A stretch of 64,000 bases of DNA, taken from contig NZ_WFIX01000179.1 of the NCBI RefSeq assembly GCF_009745985.1, positions 62,001-126,000 of the forward strand. Reading direction: 5' to 3'. Both the position numbers and the translations under genes were made by a program. Shown piece after piece: positions 35,572 to 45,239 of this stretch. How positions within the stretch are numbered: the stretch's first letter is position 1; each line of letters opens with the position of its first letter. The stretch is from Microbacterium karelineae. Its GTDB lineage: Bacteria > Actinomycetota > Actinomycetes > Actinomycetales > Microbacteriaceae. The notes under the pieces were generated by a model. The model had not been told where the DNA came from. It saw nothing but the letters and a program-made list of their open reading frames with translations, and made no database searches.

Positions 35572-35642
35572 CGCGGCGGGAGGCGTATGTGCTCGCATAG
35601 ACTCGAGGGAGGCCCGATGAGGCACCGCGAGTTCGGAGTGAG

Positions 35643-36335
35643 ATGGCACAGCGTAAGAGCGGCAACCCCGCGAAGCAGGCGGAGATCGCGCGCCGGCGCG
35701 CTGAGGAGCGCGAGACGAAGAAGCAGGCACTGATCGCCGAGCGGAAGCGCCGCGAGGCCCGGCGGCGACTCCGCACGCGGATCGCGTGGATCGGCGGATC
35801 CGTCGCCGCCGCGGCCGTCATCGCCGTGATCGTCACGCTGTACGTCACGGCGCCCGAGCCGTTGAACGACTATGAGGCCGGCGGTTCCGGCGCGACGATC
35901 GAGGGCGTCGAGACATTCGACAACGCGACAGAGCACGTCGAGGGATCCGTCGACTATCCACAGAGCCCGCCCGCGGGCGGCGCACACCACGCGGCGTGGC
36001 TGAACTGCGGCGTGTACACCGAGCCGCAGGTCGACGAGAACGCCGTCCACTCGCTCGAGCACGGCGCGGTCTGGCTCACATATGATCCGGATCAGGTGTC
36101 GGACGCCGACATCGAGACCCTCGAGTCGTATGCGCCATCGAGCTATTCCGTGATGTCTCCGTATCCCGGCATGGACACCCCGATCGCCATCAGCGCGTGG
36201 AACGCGCAGCTCAAGGCCGACGACGCAGGGGATCCCCGGATCCGAGAGTTCTACGAGGAGTTCTGGCGCAGCGACGACGTGCCGGAGCCGGGCGCGCAGT
36301 GCACCGGGGCGATCGACGGCCCCGGGAAGCAGTGA
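35643..36335 (+). CDS. DUF3105 membrane protein
   Basis: 230 residues. A strongly basic N-terminus (ERETKKQALIAERKRREARR) precedes a single membrane helix (about 47-69); the rest is probably extracytoplasmic. Family motifs are seen: YPQSPPAGGAHHAAWLNCGVY and VHSLEHGAVWLTYDP, whose conserved His and Cys could bind a metal (inference). ATG 35643 follows GGAGTGAG. The DUF305 gene begins inside its stop codon (GTGA), so the two products are made together. Confidence 0.82.
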   Translation: MAQRKSGNPAKQAEIARRRAEERETKKQALIAERKRREARRRLRTRIAWIGGSVAAAAVIAVIVTLYVTAPEPLNDYEAGGSGATIEGVETFDNATEHVEGSVDYPQSPPAGGAHHAAWLNCGVYTEPQVDENAVHSLEHGAVWLTYDPDQVSDADIETLESYAPSSYSVMSPYPGMDTPIAISAWNAQLKADDAGDPRIREFYEEFWRSDDVPEPGAQCTGAIDGPGKQ

Positions 36336-36979
36336 CCGCAGGCGGTCGCGGCGGCGTGCCGCGCTGGCTCCTGCTGCTGGTCGTCGTGATCGTCGGGGCG
36401 CTGGCTTTCACAGCGGGACGGATCGTCGCCGTCGGCGGCGAGAACGATGCCGCGGGGCCGAACGAGGCCGATGCGGGGTTCGCCCGCGACATGCAGGTCC
36501 ACCACGCGCAGGCCGTCGAGATGGCGATGATCGAGTATCGCGCGACGGATGACGAGGAGCTGCGGATCATCGCGTACGACATCGCGACCGCGCAGCAGTC
36601 GCAGCGCGGGCAGATGTACGGCTGGCTCGTCGAATGGGGCCTGCCGCAGGCGGGGGATCCGCTCATGACCTGGATGCGGGGATCCGGCCACGACCACGGC
36701 GCGTCGCCGGAGGCCGACGACGACGAGCTGCGCGAGGCGATGGGGATGGCGTCGGACGAGGACGTCGCGCGCCTCGCGGAGCTCGACGGGCCGGCGCGCG
36801 ACTGCCTCTTCGTCGACCTCATGATCCGCCACCACTCCGGTGCCGTCGAGATGGTCGACGCCATCGCCGACCTCGGCAGCGTGCCGCACGTCCTCCGCAC
36901 CGCCGCATCCATGAAGGAGACGCAGCAGGCCGAGATCGACGCGCTGCGGTCGGTCAGCTCTCGCCTCGGGTGCGGGTGA
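36332..36979 (+). CDS. DUF305 membrane-anchored protein
   Basis: 215 residues. One N-terminal membrane helix (about 10-30), then a helical ferritin-like DUF305 domain with two Met/His-rich motifs, FARDMQVHHAQAVEMAM and MIRHHSGAVEMV. DUF305 proteins are sometimes tied to copper handling; whether this one is can only be suggested. Start is GTG 36332, overlapping the DUF3105 stop by 4 bases. Convergent with the sigma-FN3 gene. Confidence 0.85.
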   Translation: MTAGGRGGVPRWLLLLVVVIVGALAFTAGRIVAVGGENDAAGPNEADAGFARDMQVHHAQAVEMAMIEYRATDDEELRIIAYDIATAQQSQRGQMYGWLVEWGLPQAGDPLMTWMRGSGHDHGASPEADDDELREAMGMASDEDVARLAELDGPARDCLFVDLMIRHHSGAVEMVDAIADLGSVPHVLRTAASMKETQQAEIDALRSVSSRLGCG

Positions 36980-37020
36980 CGTCGCGTTCCGGTCGCGCAG
37001 ATCGACCTTCGCGGGCTCGC

Positions 37021-40000
37021 CTACGGGATGAGCAGCGAGGAGAGGAGGACCGGGGCGCTCGCCGGGCCCGTGAGCACGACCTCGCCGCCGATCGCGGCCT
37101 GGTAGCGGACCTCGAGGGAGATCTCCGCGCTGTCTAACTCGGTGGTGATCTCGTACGTGACTGTGCCCGTCTCACTGTCGATGGTCTTCGGGAGCGCCTT
37201 TGTCGTTCCGGCGGAACCGAACTCGACAGTGAGGTCGACTTCGGCGCCGGGGACACCGGTGACCGTGACGGTGTACTTGTCTGCCGCAGACTTGACCGCC
37301 CCTGAGACCTGCGGGGATCCGCCCGGGAGTGGCGCGATCTCGGGCTCGGAGACCGACGAGTTCCCCGCGGCATCCAACGCAGTGACCGTGTACACGTGCC
37401 CCGAGTCGACCGATGACGGATCTCCCGGGAGCGCTGGCTCCGAGGTCGTGCGTCCGATCTCGACCCCGTCGCGTTTCACGATGTACTCCGTGACGGCGAC
37501 GTCGTCTGCGGACGCGTCCCACGTCACGGTGCCGTCGAACGTGACGTCGACGATCTTCGGAGCGGTCGGCGCCGTGGTGTCCTCGATGACACGAGGCTCG
37601 GAAGCGGCGCCAGGAGCGCTCTGGTGTCCCGCCGTGTCGACCGCGATCACGGCGTAGGCGTATGTGCCGGGAGGCAGCTCTTCGTCGTCGGCGCAGGTCG
37701 TGTCGCTGGTGAACGTGCATTCGATCGCGGCGTCATCGCGGAACACGATGTACGAGTCGATATCAGCGTCGACGGCGTCCCAGGAGACCGCGCCGGTCGC
37801 GTCGACGGCCACGCCCGTCGGCGCGGAGGGCGCTGTGTCGTCCTCGGAGTCGGTCGGGCCTTCGCCCGAACCCGCGGAGTCGCCCTCGTCGCCGGGGCCC
37901 TCCGGCTCGCGATTGTGGTCCTGATCCTCTACCGTGCGCGTCTTAGGCGTGCTCGGCTCACTTCTGTTGCCGTCCGCATCGACGGCGACGACGGTGTAGC
38001 CGTACGTGCCGGGCTCGAGAATGTCGCGATCGTGATACCTGACGTCGCTCGTGCGGCCGAGGGGCTCGTCGTCGCGGAGCACGATGTACTCGACGGCCTC
38101 GTCGACCGCTGACCAGGTGACCTGACCGTTCTTCTTGACCTCGACCCCGGCCGGCGCGGAGGGAGCGGCCGGCTCCTCCGGCTCCTCGATCGTGCGCGTG
38201 GCGGGCGTGCTCCGCTCGCTCGCGTTGTCGGCAGCGTCGACGGCGATGACCCGGTACTCGTAGCTTCCCGGACCGAGGTCCGCACCGTCGCGGAAGCTGG
38301 TGTCGCTCGTGCTGCCGATGCGCTTGTCGTCACGCAGGACGATGTACTCGTCGACGGCGACGTCGTCCGTAGACGCCTCCCACGTGACCTCGCCGTCGGT
38401 GGTGACGTCGACGTTCGTCGGGACGGTGGGTGCGGTGGTGTCGTCGATGACGCGTTCCGCGGGTTCGCTCGCGTCGCTCTTGTTGCCCGCGGCGTCGACG
38501 GCGATGACGGTGTAGTCGTACGAACCGGGAGGGAGGGCGTCGGTGTCGTCGAAGCTGGTGTCGCTCGTGCGGTCGATCTCGTCGCCGTCGCGCAGCACGA
38601 TGTATTCGTCGACGGCGACGTCGTCAGTCGACGGATCCCACGTGACCTCGCCCTCGGCCGTCACCTCGACGTCCGTCGGGACGGTCGGCTTCGTCGTGTC
38701 GGGGACCTCGACAGCCTCCTGCGTGACGCCCGGCTCGCTCTCGCCCTCAGGCGATACCGCGACCACGAAGTAGTAGTAGGAGCCCGGTGCGGGCAGCGCC
38801 GTCTCGAGCGCCGTCTGCGTCGTCTCGTCGATCAGCTCGGCGCCGGCGAAGCGCGCGTCGGTGTCGATGAACACCCGATACTCGTCGGCGTCGTCGACCG
38901 ACGACCACTCCACGAGGATCGCGTCGTCGGCGAGCTCCGCCGTGACCGCCTCCGGCGCCGCGGGAACCGACGGCTCGGGTTCGGGGGCCGGAGTCGGCTC
39001 CGGGCTCGGAGTCGGCCTCGGCTGCGGCGAAGGCTGTGGGTCGGGCAGCGGCAGAGGCTCGGGCGTCGGCTCCGGGGCCGGCTCAGGCTCCGGTGTCGGC
39101 TCGGGTTCCGGTGTCGGCTCCGGCTGCGGAGTCGGCTCGGGTTCGAGCGCCTCGAGCAGTTCGTCGCGCACACCGAGGGCCGAGAGCGTCGTGGTGACCG
39201 GCTGCTCAGCGGACCTGTCGTAGACGACCGTCAGCGTTGCGTCGGCTCGCACCTGGTCGGGTGTGAGCGCGAGGGTGAGCGCGGCGGCTCCGCCGGCGCC
39301 GATCGTCGCCGAGTCGAGAGCGGATCCGCCCACCGTGCGCATGATCGACATCGCGGGCTCGTCGCCGGCTCCGCCGGCGCCGGACGACGTGGATCCGGCG
39401 GCCCGCACGCTCACGGGGCGGCCAGGCTCGCCCCCGACGTCGACGGTGATCACGCGCGCGGCCGCATCGTCGACGTGCGCGCCCGCGATTCTCAGCGGGG
39501 TGACGGCGTCGTCGTCGGGCTCGGACGCCTCGGCCTCGTCGTCGACCGCCAGCTCGTCCGACGCCTCGATCGACGCGCTCTCCGGCGCATCGCCTCCGGT
39601 GAAGGCGTCGCCCGCGGCGGTCGGGCCGGCGGGGTTCGACGACGCAGTCGCCATCGCGACGGCGACGATGACTGCGGTGGCCGCGATACCGGCCGTGACG
39701 AGCCCGCCGATCGTCCACGCGGCGCCCGCCGAGGACCCGCCGCTCGTTCCGCCGCCTCCGGCGCCCGCGGCGACGGCGGTGCCTCCGGCGACGACGGCGC
39801 CGCCGACGGCCGCCCCGCCCTCGACGACGGCGGGCGGCATGGCGGCAAGTGCGACGAGTGCCTCCTCGCTGCGCTGCACGGCCGCGAGGTATGCGCCGGC
39901 GGCGGGGATCCCGATCGCGAGGGGGAGGAGGATCATGGCGAGGCGGCTGCCGACGTCCTGCGCCTCGGACGCGACGATCGCGCAGCGCGCGCATCCGGCG

Positions 40001-40674
40001 AGGTGGGTGTCGAGCCGCTTGCGGTCACGCGCGCCGATGTTGCCGCGGGTGTGCGCCCCGAGGCGCTCGATGACCCACTGGTGCTCGGAACCGTCCTGCA
40101 CCGACGCGAGATGGGCCTGGATCCACGCCTCGCGCAGCCCTTCGCGAGCGCGGACGGCGAGCTGCGACACGGCGGACGCCTGCATCCCGAGAAGCGGAGC
40201 GGCCTCTCGCGGCCTCATCTGCTCGATCTCGGTGTACCAGAGCACCTCCTGCCAGCGCGTGGGGAGGCTGCGGAAGGCCATGTGGGTGATGCCGTGATCG
40301 AGCGCCGCCTCGGCGGCCTCGTCGGTGCTGTCGGGATCCTCGAAGGCATCGATCTCGTCGATCGCGATCTCGTCACGCGCGCGGCCCCAGCTCGCGGCCG
40401 TGTTCCGGATCGCCGTGAAGAGGTAGGCGCGGAACGAACTCGTCGGGCCACCGCCGCGCCGCACCGTCTGGAAGATCTTCGCGTAGGCCTCCTGCACCAG
40501 ATCGTCCGGATCGATGCTCGATGTGATGCTGCGCGCTGCTGTGACACCTGAGCGATAGTGCCGCGACCAGAGTTCTCCGAAGGCCTCCGTATCGCCGGAC
40601 CGGGCGCGGAGGATGAGGTCGCCGTCGGACGCGCCAGCGACGTCGCTGACGTCGCCTTCGTGCGCGTCGGGCAT
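37021..40674 (-). CDS. ECF sigma factor fused to zinc finger, membrane segments and FN3 repeats
   Basis: 1217 residues from ATG 40674, which has GAGGAGAG five bases upstream. Sigma region 2 about 20-100 ([20 protein letters not shown]), region 4 about 130-188 ([40 protein letters not shown]). An anti-sigma-like zinc motif H224-x3-C228-x2-C231 follows, then hydrophobic segments about 245-265 and 320-343. A Pro/Glu repeat (about 510-568, EPTPEPEP units) leads to roughly six FN3 modules, each with EYIVLRDG and [11 protein letters not shown]-type strands. It therefore joins promoter recognition, a membrane anchor and a likely outside sensor in one chain. Release probably needs proteolysis (inference). 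No sortase motif at the C-terminus. Confidence 0.88.
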   Translation of the reverse strand: MPDAHEGDVSDVAGASDGDLILRARSGDTEAFGELWSRHYRSGVTAARSITSSIDPDDLVQEAYAKIFQTVRRGGGPTSSFRAYLFTAIRNTAASWGRARDEIAIDEIDAFEDPDSTDEAAEAALDHGITHMAFRSLPTRWQEVLWYTEIEQMRPREAAPLLGMQASAVSQLAVRAREGLREAWIQAHLASVQDGSEHQWVIERLGAHTRGNIGARDRKRLDTHLAGCARCAIVASEAQDVGSRLAMILLPLAIGIPAAGAYLAAVQRSEEALVALAAMPPAVVEGGAAVGGAVVAGGTAVAAGAGGGGTSGGSSAGAAWTIGGLVTAGIAATAVIVAVAMATASSNPAGPTAAGDAFTGGDAPESASIEASDELAVDDEAEASEPDDDAVTPLRIAGAHVDDAAARVITVDVGGEPGRPVSVRAAGSTSSGAGGAGDEPAMSIMRTVGGSALDSATIGAGGAAALTLALTPDQVRADATLTVVYDRSAEQPVTTTLSALGVRDELLEALEPEPTPQPEPTPEPEPTPEPEPAPEPTPEPLPLPDPQPSPQPRPTPSPEPTPAPEPEPSVPAAPEAVTAELADDAILVEWSSVDDADEYRVFIDTDARFAGAELIDETTQTALETALPAPGSYYYFVVAVSPEGESEPGVTQEAVEVPDTTKPTVPTDVEVTAEGEVTWDPSTDDVAVDEYIVLRDGDEIDRTSDTSFDDTDALPPGSYDYTVIAVDAAGNKSDASEPAERVIDDTTAPTVPTNVDVTTDGEVTWEASTDDVAVDEYIVLRDDKRIGSTSDTSFRDGADLGPGSYEYRVIAVDAADNASERSTPATRTIEEPEEPAAPSAPAGVEVKKNGQVTWSAVDEAVEYIVLRDDEPLGRTSDVRYHDRDILEPGTYGYTVVAVDADGNRSEPSTPKTRTVEDQDHNREPEGPGDEGDSAGSGEGPTDSEDDTAPSAPTGVAVDATGAVSWDAVDADIDSYIVFRDDAAIECTFTSDTTCADDEELPPGTYAYAVIAVDTAGHQSAPGAASEPRVIEDTTAPTAPKIVDVTFDGTVTWDASADDVAVTEYIVKRDGVEIGRTTSEPALPGDPSSVDSGHVYTVTALDAAGNSSVSEPEIAPLPGGSPQVSGAVKSAADKYTVTVTGVPGAEVDLTVEFGSAGTTKALPKTIDSETGTVTYEITTELDSAEISLEVRYQAAIGGEVVLTGPASAPVLLSSLLIP

Positions 40675-40984
40675 GACTCTCCTCGGATTCGGACCTCCGA
40701 ACGATTCTGCCCCTCGCGCGCGCGACATGCCAAGCCCTGTGGACAACTCTCGGCGAATCTCCGGGCTGATCTAGGGTTTCTGAGAATCGGAGAAAAAGTT
40801 CGCGAAGTCGCGTCATGAAACGGACGCCACGTCGTCTCATGGGGTGAGAGAGACGTCGCTCGGCGTCCGGGGGGAGTAAGTCCGAGCGCGGGTGTGAACG
40901 TGGAGCTCGTACCCAAGAAGGCGGCTCGCGGTCCGAGGATTCGGATCGCGAGCCGCCTTATTCGTTCGCAGGGAGAGACGTGCG
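40675..40984. other. Intergenic region between the sigma-FN3 gene and the META lipoprotein gene
   Basis: 310 bases with no supportable gene. It must hold the promoter of the sigma-FN3 gene. There is an imperfect inverted repeat around 40832-40855 (CGTCTCA...TGAGAGAGACG) and a strong terminator hairpin at 40918-40959. A short plus-strand transcript ending at that hairpin cannot be excluded, but no promoter was recognised. Confidence 0.5.
40918..40959 (-). terminator. Terminator of the META lipoprotein gene
   Basis: AAGGCGGCTCGCG (40918-40930) pairs perfectly with CGCGAGCCGCCTT (40947-40959), extended inward by GTCCGA/TCGGAT. It lies 25 bp beyond the lipoprotein stop. Symmetric, so it would act on either strand. 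Confidence 0.75.
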
Positions 40985-41374
40985 TCAGCTGCGGGTGAGG
41001 GTGCCGATCTCGGATCCCGACTTGTCGAACACGATGAGGCTGTCGCCGTCGACCTGCACCTCGGCGGCGGCGCGGAGCCAGTCGTCGACGTCGACGCAGC
41101 CCTTCAGCGTCGAGAAGCCCGGCTTGAGCGTGAGCGTCTCGCCCTCGGCGGTGTACTCGCCGTGGATGCCGTTGCAGCCGTCGGACCCGGAGTAGGTGCC
41201 GTCGTCGGCGAACTCGATGTGCGGCTCGCCCTGCTCCGTGCTGGCGAATGTCGCGCCGACGTATTCCTGAGATTCCATGGATCCCCCTCCCGGGGTGGTG
41301 TCGGACGCGCATCCTGCGAGCGCGGCGGCGGGCGCGGCGGCGAGGAGAATCAGCGCGAGGCGGCGGCTCTTCAT
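40985..41374 (-). CDS. META-domain lipoprotein
   Basis: 129 residues. Signal peptide (MKSRRLALILLAAAPAAALA) with lipobox LAGC, then a small META/HslJ-like beta domain: YVGATFAS, FADDGTYSGSDGCNGIHGEY and LKGCVDVDDWL. The GSDGCNGIHG pattern is diagnostic of the fold. Function of META domains is poorly defined; surface or stress roles are reported for some relatives. It is divergent from the S1 protease gene. Confidence 0.82.
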   Translation of the reverse strand: MKSRRLALILLAAAPAAALAGCASDTTPGGGSMESQEYVGATFASTEQGEPHIEFADDGTYSGSDGCNGIHGEYTAEGETLTLKPGFSTLKGCVDVDDWLRAAAEVQVDGDSLIVFDKSGSEIGTLTRS

Positions 41375-41561
41375 GGTCGTCCTCCCATCCTCGGGCGCGG
41401 TGCCCGCGGGTCAGGTCTGCGATCAGATTCCCACTTTAGTCGGATCTTTTGTATTGTGGGCTTGCTATGTCTGTGCTGGGGATGCGCTGAACTCTGCAGC
41501 GGGGCAGGCGAAACCACAGTGAAACGGCGACCCGGTCGCCACGAACCGATGGGGGAACTCC

Positions 41562-43631
41562 TTGAGCTCCACATTCACACGAGGCGCCCGTCTGGGCGCG
41601 ATCGGCGCCGCCGCGGCACTCGCGGCGGGCGGTCTGATCGTGGCTCCGGCCGCCGCTGAAGAGGGCGCGCCGACGGCGACGCTCGAGCAGGGCAGTCCTT
41701 TCATGGTCGAAGCGATGCAGATTGAGGGCATCGTCAGCATCACGACCACGGACAATGAGGCGCGTGAGATCACCGTCAAGGTCCTCGAAGAGGGTCAGAG
41801 CGGTGGCGGCGGGTTCGTCGCCTCGGCCGAAACCGTCGACCAGGCGCAGGAGCTGCAGGAGAAGTACGGCAACGTTGGCGTGGTTGGCGTCACGGCGACT
41901 GCACAGTTCGACGTCACGTCGGCCGACCAGGTCGTCGGCGGTGCCGGCATCGTCTACCCCGTTCCGGGCGGCAGCGCCGTCTGCTCCACGGGCTTCTCCG
42001 GCTGGTCGCCGAACGGCGACCCGGCCGTCATCACGGCGGGCCACTGCGCCGCCGACGGTGCGGGCCCCGAGGTCTACCTCTCGGTTCCGTCGTCCGACGA
42101 CAACGTCGGCAACGAGGAGCCTGCCTACGCGCCCGAGGCCTACGCCGAGCTGGGAACCTACGGCTTCCACCAGTACGGCGGCCCCGGCGACACGCAGGGT
42201 GCCGACGGCGACACGTCGTCGACCGACGTCGCCGTCATCGACGCGATCAACCCCGACCTCACGCTCCTCCCCGAGGTCACCGACTGGACGACGCAGGGCC
42301 AGGACGACCTCGCGGCGTCGACCGTCTCGGTGACGGGCGTCGGCGAGGCCGTGATCGGTGAGAGCGTCCAGCGCAGCGGCCGCACCACCGGCTTCGAGTC
42401 CGGCCAGGTCACCGAGCGCGGCTGGGCCAACGTCTCCGGCCACTTCGTGTACGGCTACGCGGCAGTCCAGACCGGCGACGAGACCTTCGTCCTCGGCGGC
42501 GACTCGGGTGGTGCCGTCCTGTCCGGCAACACGGCCGTCGGCCTCGTCAGCGGCGGCACCGAGGCGGGCGACCTCCTCTGGTTCGCCGACCTGCAGGCCG
42601 CCCTCGCGGTCACGCCCGGCTACAGCGTCGCGCTCGACATCGCCGAGCCCGAGGTCACGACCGCGGCCGCCGTGCGCGGCGGCTGGTTCGAGGGCTCCGC
42701 TCCCGCGAACTCGAAGGTCACCATCACGGGTGACATCGAGGGCGTCTTCGACGCCGACGCCAACGGCTACTTCGCCTTCCCGGCGCCCGAGGAGGTCGGC
42801 TCGTTCGACATCTCGCTGAAGGCCAAGCAGGGCTTCAACGTCTCCGACAAGGTCAACGCGACCGTCAAGACGAGCGAGATCCAGGTCGACGCCCCGGAGA
42901 TCACGAGCCCGGCCAACGAGTCCAGCTCCACCGAGGCCGTCACGGCCGTCACCGGAACCGGTCAGCCCGGCGCCGAGGTCTCGCTCAAGGGCGACGCCGA
43001 GGGCACCGCGACGGTGGCCGAGGACGGCACCTGGTCGGTCGAGACGGCGCTCGGCTTCGGCGAGCACACGGTCGGTGCCGTGCAGACCTACAAGGGCGTC
43101 GAGTCGGAGGCCCGCTGGGTCTCCTTCACGGTCGTTCCGGGCGCTCCCGCCATCGTGACGCCGGAGAACGGCGGCTCGTATGACGAGGGCACGCTCACGG
43201 CCGTCGAGGGCACTTCGCCCATCGAGGGCGCGACCGTCTCGGTCACGATCGAGGGCGACAACGTCGCCGACATGTCGGCCAGCCTCCAGGCGATGGGTTC
43301 GCAGACCGGTGAGTTCGTCGTCGAGGACGGCACGTGGGTCGCCGAGTTCGCCGAGCAGCTCCCGGTCGGCGAGTACACCGTCTCGGCGAAGCAGTCGATC
43401 GACGGCGTCACGAGCGAGTCGGTCTCGGTCGCGTTCGAGGTCGTCGGCGCCAGCGCGCCGGGCGGCGGCGAGGGCGACAACGGCGGCGATGAGGGCAACG
43501 GAGGCGACGACGAGCTCGCCGCGACCGGTGCCGACCTGAGCGCCACGACGCTTCCCCTCGTCGGCGGCGCCGCGTTCGCCGTGATCGCCGGCGTCGCGCT
43601 CCTCGCGATCCGTCGCGCGGTCCGCGCCTGA
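41562..43631 (+). CDS. Wall-anchored trypsin-like (S1) serine protease
   Basis: 689 residues from a TTG start (41562) behind GGGGGAA; no ATG or GTG is better placed. Signal peptide about 1-32 (LGAIGAAAALAAGGLIVAPA). Catalytic triad: His161 in ITAGHC, Asp222 in STDVAVID, Ser315 in GGDSGGAV; Cys141 and Cys162 likely form the usual disulfide beside the His. Three Ig-like/Big-type repeats follow (about 360-625), then an acidic Gly/Asn spacer, the sorting motif LAATG, a membrane helix and RRAVRA. LAxTG suggests a class E sortase. Expected to be an active surface protease. Confidence 0.85.
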   Translation: MSSTFTRGARLGAIGAAAALAAGGLIVAPAAAEEGAPTATLEQGSPFMVEAMQIEGIVSITTTDNEAREITVKVLEEGQSGGGGFVASAETVDQAQELQEKYGNVGVVGVTATAQFDVTSADQVVGGAGIVYPVPGGSAVCSTGFSGWSPNGDPAVITAGHCAADGAGPEVYLSVPSSDDNVGNEEPAYAPEAYAELGTYGFHQYGGPGDTQGADGDTSSTDVAVIDAINPDLTLLPEVTDWTTQGQDDLAASTVSVTGVGEAVIGESVQRSGRTTGFESGQVTERGWANVSGHFVYGYAAVQTGDETFVLGGDSGGAVLSGNTAVGLVSGGTEAGDLLWFADLQAALAVTPGYSVALDIAEPEVTTAAAVRGGWFEGSAPANSKVTITGDIEGVFDADANGYFAFPAPEEVGSFDISLKAKQGFNVSDKVNATVKTSEIQVDAPEITSPANESSSTEAVTAVTGTGQPGAEVSLKGDAEGTATVAEDGTWSVETALGFGEHTVGAVQTYKGVESEARWVSFTVVPGAPAIVTPENGGSYDEGTLTAVEGTSPIEGATVSVTIEGDNVADMSASLQAMGSQTGEFVVEDGTWVAEFAEQLPVGEYTVSAKQSIDGVTSESVSVAFEVVGASAPGGGEGDNGGDEGNGGDDELAATGADLSATTLPLVGGAAFAVIAGVALLAIRRAVRA

Positions 43632-43646
43632 TCCAGGCAGCACCAC

Positions 43647-43699
43647 AGCCCGCCGGGGCGGGGTGAGCTTCACGGCTCACCCCGCCCCGGCGGCTTTTT
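43647..43699 (+). terminator. Terminator of the S1 protease gene
   Basis: Stem of about 20 bp: AGCC-CGCCGGGGCGGGGTGAGC (43647-43668) against GCTCACCCCGCCCCGGCG-GCT (43675-43695), followed by TTTTT. Classic intrinsic terminator, one of the few in the window with a full T-run. Confidence 0.92.
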
Positions 43700-43730
43700 C
43701 CGTTCCGGTCGTCCACGCTATGATCGGATC

Positions 43731-43815
43731 CGTCGCGACTGGCGCCCGAGGTGGGTCACCACCGGGAAGCGACACGGAAGAACGGCATTCGGCCGCGCGC
43801 CTGGGCCGAAGCGAT
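43731..43815 (+). promoter_or_regulatory. ZTP (pfl) riboswitch upstream of glyA
   Basis: Matches the ZTP/ZMP riboswitch consensus: GTCGCGACTGGCG (43732-43744), GTGGGTCACCACCGGGAAGC (43751-43770; stem GTGG/CCAC) and the pseudoknot-forming GCCTGGGC (43798-43805), with pairing TCGC/GCGA closing P1. It is placed directly before glyA and folD, genes of one-carbon metabolism typical for this class. TATGAT (43719-43724) can serve as -10, with transcription from about 43731. It would raise expression when ZTP signals low 10-formyl-THF. Confidence 0.85.
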
Positions 43816-43849
43816 CCCCTGAAGTCCGCAGAGTCGTTCTGGAGCACGC

Positions 43850-45148
43850 ATGACCGAATCGCTGTTCAACGCCCCCCTCACCGATGTCGACCCCGAGATC
43901 GCGGAGGTCCTGCAGCGCGAGCTCGACCGCCAGCGCGGGTTCCTCGAGATGATCGCATCCGAGAACTTCGTCCCCGTGTCGGTCCTGCAGTCGCAGGGAT
44001 CCGTCCTCACGAACAAGTACGCCGAGGGCTACCCGGGCCGCCGGTACTACGGCGGATGCGAGGAGGTCGACGTCGCAGAGAACCTCGCGATCGAGCGGGC
44101 CAAGTCGCTCTTCGGCGCCGGCTACGCGAACGTGCAGCCCCACTCGGGCGCGACGGCCAACGCGGCCGTCCTGCACGCGATCGCGCGCCAGGGAGACACC
44201 GTCCTCGGGCTGTCGCTCGACCACGGCGGCCACCTCACGCACGGAATGAAGATCAACTTCTCGGGCCGCCTCTACGACATCGTCGCCTATGGCGTCGACC
44301 CGGCCACGTCCCTCGTCGACATGGACGAGGTGCGCCGGCTCGCGCGCGAGCACAAGCCGAAGGTCATCATCGCGGGCTGGTCCGCGTACCCGCGCCAGCT
44401 CGACTTCGCCGAGTTCCGCCGCATCGCCGACGAGGTCGGCGCATACCTGTGGGTCGACATGGCGCACTTCGCGGGCCTCGTCGCGGCTGGCGTGCACCCG
44501 AACCCCGTGCCGCACGCGCACGTCGTCTCGTCGACCGTGCACAAGACGATCGGCGGCCCGCGCTCGGGCTTCATCCTCACGAACGACGGCGACATCGCGA
44601 AGAAGATCAACTCGGCGGTCTTCCCTGGTCAGCAGGGCGGCCCGCTCATGCACGTCATCGCCGCCAAGGCGACCGCGTTCAAGCTCGCCGCGAGCGACGA
44701 GTTCGCCGATCGGCAGACGCGCACGCTGCGCGGCGCGCAGATCCTCGCCGAACGACTCATGCAGCAGGACGTCGCCGATGCGGGCATCACGGTCCGCTCC
44801 GGCGGCACGGACGTGCACCTGGTGCTCGTCGACCTGCGCGACGCCGCGATCAACGGCCAGGAGGCCGAGGATCTGCTGCACGAGATCCGCATCACGGTCA
44901 ATCGCAACTCGGTGCCCGACGACCCACGGCCGCCGATGGTGACCTCCGGCCTGCGCATCGGCACGCCCGCGCTCGCGACGCGCGGCTTCGGCGACGCCGA
45001 GTTCACGGAGGTGGCCGACGTCATCGCGCTCGCCCTTCTGCCGAACCCTGACGTCGAGGCGCTGCGCGCCCGCGTCGCGGCCCTCGCGGACGCCTTCCCG
45101 CTCTATCCCGAGGTCGAGACCGCCGGCCAGGGATACGCAGGCATCTGA
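43850..45148 (+). CDS. glyA: Serine hydroxymethyltransferase
   Basis: 432 residues, PLP enzyme converting serine plus THF to glycine plus 5,10-methylene-THF. PLP lysine K232 in [13 protein letters not shown]; also [39 protein letters not shown] and [12 protein letters not shown] 43850 is the last plausible start; CTGGAG lies upstream. Preceded by a ZTP riboswitch and followed by folD 91 bp later. Confidence 0.97.
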   Translation: MTESLFNAPLTDVDPEIAEVLQRELDRQRGFLEMIASENFVPVSVLQSQGSVLTNKYAEGYPGRRYYGGCEEVDVAENLAIERAKSLFGAGYANVQPHSGATANAAVLHAIARQGDTVLGLSLDHGGHLTHGMKINFSGRLYDIVAYGVDPATSLVDMDEVRRLAREHKPKVIIAGWSAYPRQLDFAEFRRIADEVGAYLWVDMAHFAGLVAAGVHPNPVPHAHVVSSTVHKTIGGPRSGFILTNDGDIAKKINSAVFPGQQGGPLMHVIAAKATAFKLAASDEFADRQTRTLRGAQILAERLMQQDVADAGITVRSGGTDVHLVLVDLRDAAINGQEAEDLLHEIRITVNRNSVPDDPRPPMVTSGLRIGTPALATRGFGDAEFTEVADVIALALLPNPDVEALRARVAALADAFPLYPEVETAGQGYAGI

Positions 45149-45162
45149 TCCGCTGTCGACGC

Positions 45163-45204
45163 GCGCGACGCGTTTCACTATGGTGAAAGGGAAATGCGTC
45201 GCGC
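45163..45204 (+). promoter_or_regulatory. Nested inverted repeat between glyA and folD
   Basis: Outer arms GCGCGACGC (45163-45171) and GCGTCGCGC (45196-45204), inner arms TTTCAC-TATG-GTGAAA (45173-45188). It lies in the 91-bp gap upstream of folD. Could be a regulatory hairpin or an operator; the spacing between inner and outer right arms is uneven. Confidence 0.5.
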
Positions 45205-45239
45205 ACTCGTCGGCGCATCCGCTCGAAGAGGAGACACGA

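Noticed and set aside
38965-39150. Repetitive GGCTCCGG-type DNA suggesting a repeat array
   Set aside because: It encodes the EP/TP-rich stalk of the sigma-FN3 protein; the periodicity is that of the peptide, not of an independent repeat or CRISPR.
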